In this document: positions 61,850 through 64,000 of the stretch, piece after piece
Layout of the letters: every line of letters begins with the position of its first letter
Position numbering within the stretch: position 1 is the first letter of the stretch
Source: Streptococcus mitis
GTDB lineage: Bacteria > Bacillota > Bacilli > Lactobacillales > Streptococcaceae
Reading direction: 5' to 3'
NCBI RefSeq assembly: GCF_002096845.1
Contig: NZ_NCVK01000059.1
Span: 106,827 to 170,826, forward strand
DNA: 64,000 nucleotides
Notes under the pieces: generated by a model
The model's database searches: none
Seen by the model: the letters and a program-made list of their open reading frames with translations, nothing else
Told to the model about the DNA's origin: nothing
Made by a program: the position numbers and the translations under genes

Positions 61850-62461
61850 ATGGGACAGACAATCATATCTGCTATTGGTGTTTATATTTCCACCAGTATC
61901 GATTATTTAATTATTTTATTTATTTTATTTGCACAGCTATCACAGAATAAACAAAAATGGCATATTTATGCGGGACAATATCTAGGCACAGGCTTACTTG
62001 TAGGGGCGAGTTTAGTTGCTGCGTATGTCGTTAATTTCGTGCCTGAAGAATGGATGGTTGGATTGCTTGGTTTAATCCCTATCTATTTAGGGATTCGCTT
62101 TGCAATTGTTGGAGAAGGTGAGGAAGAAGAGGAAGAAATTATTGAAAGATTAGAACAAAGCAAGGCAAATCAACTGTTTTGGACAGTTACATTGCTGACA
62201 ATTGCGTCTGGCGGAGATAATTTAGGTATCTATATACCTTATTTTGCTTCGTTAGATTGGTCACAGACCCTCGTGGCGTTGCTTGTGTTTGTAATCGGCA
62301 TAATTATCTTTTGCGAGATTAGTCGGGGGTTATCCTCTATTCCGTTAATATTCGAGACAATTGAAAAATACGAGCGAATCATTGTGCCCTTAGTATTCAT
62401 TCTACTTGGACTATACATCATGTATGAAAATGGCACGATAGAGACTTTTCTGATCGTGTAG
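61850..62461 (+). CDS. cadD: CadD-family cadmium resistance transporter
   Basis: 203 residues, five or six membrane segments: VYISTSIDYLIILFILFAQL, LVGASLVAAYVVNFV, GLLGLIPIYLGIRFAIVG, then an acidic cytoplasmic loop (EEEEEEIIERLEQ), TIASGGDNLGIYIPYFA and two more segments. The STS(I/D)D-Y and GGDNLGIYIP motifs are CadD hallmarks. Confers Cd2+ efflux in staphylococci and streptococci. The usual CadX/CadC repressor gene is not adjacent. Strong RBS ACAGGAGG. The gene is bracketed by direct repeats, so it looks inserted. Confidence 0.9.
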   Translation: MGQTIISAIGVYISTSIDYLIILFILFAQLSQNKQKWHIYAGQYLGTGLLVGASLVAAYVVNFVPEEWMVGLLGLIPIYLGIRFAIVGEGEEEEEEIIERLEQSKANQLFWTVTLLTIASGGDNLGIYIPYFASLDWSQTLVALLVFVIGIIIFCEISRGLSSIPLIFETIEKYERIIVPLVFILLGLYIMYENGTIETFLIV

Positions 62462-62499
62462 ATTTTTTTGTTTCACTAGGATTTTAGCCCGGGCTCAAA

Positions 62500-62592
62500 T
62501 CAGCTCTCTGACTTCAGAGGGCTTTTTATGCTGTCACCTTACCTCGATATGCTCAAGTATTATCTTTGGTTACGGTTCCTAGCACTGTATGG
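62500..62592 (+). repeat. Direct repeat copy 2 (contains a cadD terminator)
   Basis: AGCTCTCTGACTTCAGAG-GGCTTTTT followed by the same tail as copy 1 at 61168-61260. The 30 bases before it (TTTCACTAGGATTTTAGCCC, 62471-62490) also recur at ~61452-61470. Confidence 0.85.
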
Positions 62593-62718
62593 AAAAACCA
62601 ACCATAATTTTTCTGATTTTAATTGTATTTTTTCCATAGCTTGTTACACAGTTGAAAATATGGTATACTTTTCATTAGAATTTTCTAAATTTTTAAGATT
62701 CTATCAAAGGAGGTTTGC

Positions 62719-63765
62719 ATGCTTTCCAAATTTTCTGGAAGCCGACAAGACCAGCAATTTGTGTTACTTTTAGTTGTTTTGCTAGGTATTTTAGGGATTT
62801 CTCTCTTTCTAGCAGTTTCAATGGGATCTGTTGCGATTGATCTAGGAGATACCTATCGGATTATTTTGAGCAGGTTGGGATTTTCTCTTGAGATAGGAGA
62901 GGTTTCCAAGTCTACTCTTGCCATTGTATGGAACATGAGATTCCCCCGAGTATTGTTAGGTTTGATAGTGGGGGCTGGTCTTTCTATGTGTGGTAGCGTG
63001 ATGCAGTCTACAGTGAACAATCCCATCGCAGAGCCTTATGTCTTAGGAATATCTGCGGGTGCAACTCTAGGGGCAACCTTGAGCATCATTCTTGGTTTCA
63101 AAGTGATGATTAGCCTTGGAGCTTTTCTTGGAGCTATTTTGGCAACAATTGCTGTCCTCATCATTGCCTCTATGCAGGGAAGGATGACGACTTCCAGTCT
63201 GATCTTATCAGGAACGGTGGTCAACGCTCTCTTTCTGGCTTTTTCAAACTTTATTATATCAGTTGGCGCTAATGCGGATAGTGTGATGACCATTAAGTTT
63301 TGGACCATGGGATCGCTCGCTGGGACTTCCTGGGCAGACTTAATCCTGCCAACTATAGTAGTAGGAATAGCCTTTCTATTTTTCTCTACTCAGTATCGTG
63401 TTTTCAATGCGATGATGATGGGAGATGAGGCTGCTTTAACTTTGGGGATTCCCTTACGCTTTTATTGGTATCTTTATGTGACAATGGTGGCTGTGCTGAC
63501 AGCAGTCTTAGTGGCAACCTGTGGGATTATTGGATTTGTCGGTCTGATTACTCCACATTTAGCTCGAGGGTTAGTAGGAACGAATTACAAGAGGCTTTTT
63601 CCTGTTGCAACCTTGCTGGGTGCCCTCTTTGTCATCTGGGCAGACGTACTCTCTCGTATCATCATTCCAAACGCAGAGCTTCCTATTGGTATTTTCACAG
63701 CCTTAGTAGGTGCTCCCTTCTTTATCTACATTGTTGGAGGTAGGCGAAGGGAGGTGAGGGTCTGA
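62719..63765 (+). CDS. FecCD-family ABC transporter permease (iron/siderophore/heme type)
   Basis: 348 residues, about ten membrane segments with FecCD hallmarks: WNMRFPRVLLGLIVGAGLSMCG (~76), NPIAEPYVLGISAGATLGA (~107), GFVGLITPHLARGLVG (~274), and LPIGIFTALVGAPFFIY near the end. Uptake of iron complexes, heme or cobalamin. RBS AAAGGAGG. The ATPase gene starts right after it; the binding protein is not in the window. Its ATPase partner is broken, so the transporter is probably dead in this genome. Confidence 0.88.
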   Translation: MLSKFSGSRQDQQFVLLLVVLLGILGISLFLAVSMGSVAIDLGDTYRIILSRLGFSLEIGEVSKSTLAIVWNMRFPRVLLGLIVGAGLSMCGSVMQSTVNNPIAEPYVLGISAGATLGATLSIILGFKVMISLGAFLGAILATIAVLIIASMQGRMTTSSLILSGTVVNALFLAFSNFIISVGANADSVMTIKFWTMGSLAGTSWADLILPTIVVGIAFLFFSTQYRVFNAMMMGDEAALTLGIPLRFYWYLYVTMVAVLTAVLVATCGIIGFVGLITPHLARGLVGTNYKRLFPVATLLGALFVIWADVLSRIIIPNAELPIGIFTALVGAPFFIYIVGGRRREVRV

Positions 63766-63766
63766 T

Positions 63767-63916
63767 ATGGACTTGATTTGTCAAGATATCCATTTTGGAC
63801 TAGGAGAGAAAAAAATCCTCAAAGGAGTCTCTCTTAAAGTTGAGGGGCATCAATTTCACACGATACTAGGACCAAATGGAAGTGGAAAAACCAGCCTGCT
63901 TAAACGAGCCCACTGA
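63767..63916 (+). pseudogene. FecE-type ABC ATPase, truncated after Walker A by an insertion
   Basis: ATG overlaps no stop and lies one base after the permease stop. The frame reads MDLICQDIHFGLGEKKIL... to Walker A GPNGSGKTS and LLKR, then ends AH-stop at 63914-63916 as unrelated sequence begins at about 63907. Q-loop, signature and Walker B are absent, at least from this window. Confidence 0.85.
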
Positions 63917-64000
63917 AAAAGTCATCAACTTGATGGCTTTTTTGTTATACTAGAGATGAGGTGAAATCATGCTTGATAATCAGTTAACTATGGATGTCAG
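63907..64000 (+). mobile_element. Left end of an insertion sequence (continues past window)
   Basis: The junction in the ATPase gene is followed by AAAAGTCATCAA-CT-TTGATGGCTTTTTTG, a terminator-like hairpin, then TTATACT, GAGGTGAAATC and an ATG at ~63969 whose frame (MLDNQLTMDV) is open to the edge and probably starts a transposase. Family not identified from so little sequence. Confidence 0.6.

Overview
The window looks like a chromosome segment of Streptococcus pneumoniae or a very close mitis-group relative. The evidence is gene content and order that I recall from pneumococcus (nan/sat sialic acid genes, pbp2b-recR-ddl-murF, ftsA-ftsZ-ylm-divIVA-ileS, gpmA, psaBCA-tpx, pepO, relA-dtd, psaR, thrS, rpsO), three clear BOX repeats, an AT-rich composition, and many extended -10 promoters. 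No database was searched. Family calls rest on motifs and recalled sequences.

Region by region. (1) 1-13.2 kb is a sialic acid module: the tail of an LPXTG surface protein, a short secreted NanA-type sialidase, a zone of dead insertion sequences, nanE, the SatABC sialic acid ABC transporter, a YhcH/NanQ-type protein, a DUF624 membrane protein, the sialic acid lyase, a ROK sugar kinase and an RpiR-type regulator. Two promoters (before nanE and before the lyase) share the same layout of CcpA-like and repeated TGAAAC elements at identical spacing. A RelB/RelE-type toxin-antitoxin pair sits between kinase and regulator, flanked by two copies of the same terminator. (2) 13.4-28.7 kb is the cell wall and division cluster: pbp2b (with a resistance-type mosaic transpeptidase domain), recR, ddl, murF, a membrane protein, ftsA, ftsZ, ylmE, sepF, ylmG, ylmH, divIVA and T-box-controlled ileS. 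(3) 29-43 kb holds gpmA, a GH95 fucosidase, a MacB/FtsX-type ABC exporter, thiol peroxidase and the PsaBCA manganese transporter on the minus strand, pepO, a metallo-beta-lactamase-fold hydrolase and a small secreted protein with a decayed copy beside it. (4) 43-54 kb holds relA, dtd, two tandem paralogous membrane proteins, pnuC, psaR, a phosphodiesterase, an Rrf2 regulator, a DUF218 protein, a lipase-like protein and a two-component system. (5) 54-57.7 kb is a scar: a MITE-like element, a stop-riddled XRE regulator, the C-terminal SPASM end of a radical SAM peptide maturase, then an intact ABC exporter. It reads as the remains of a RiPP (modified peptide) cluster. A DUF389 protein follows. 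(6) 57.9-64 kb holds T-box-controlled thrS, rpsO, a cadD cadmium-resistance gene lying between two ~92-bp direct repeats, and a FecCD-type permease whose ATPase partner is cut off after its Walker A motif by what looks like an insertion sequence running off the window.

How it fits together: the sialidase frees sialic acid from host glycans, SatABC imports it, lyase, kinase and NanE turn it into GlcNAc-6-P, and the RpiR regulator plus CcpA probably control this. psaR and psaBCA are linked by a dyad operator seen over the psaB promoter. The accessory pieces (TA pair, cadD, RiPP scar, IS debris, truncated iron-type ABC operon) are the variable parts of an otherwise conserved backbone.
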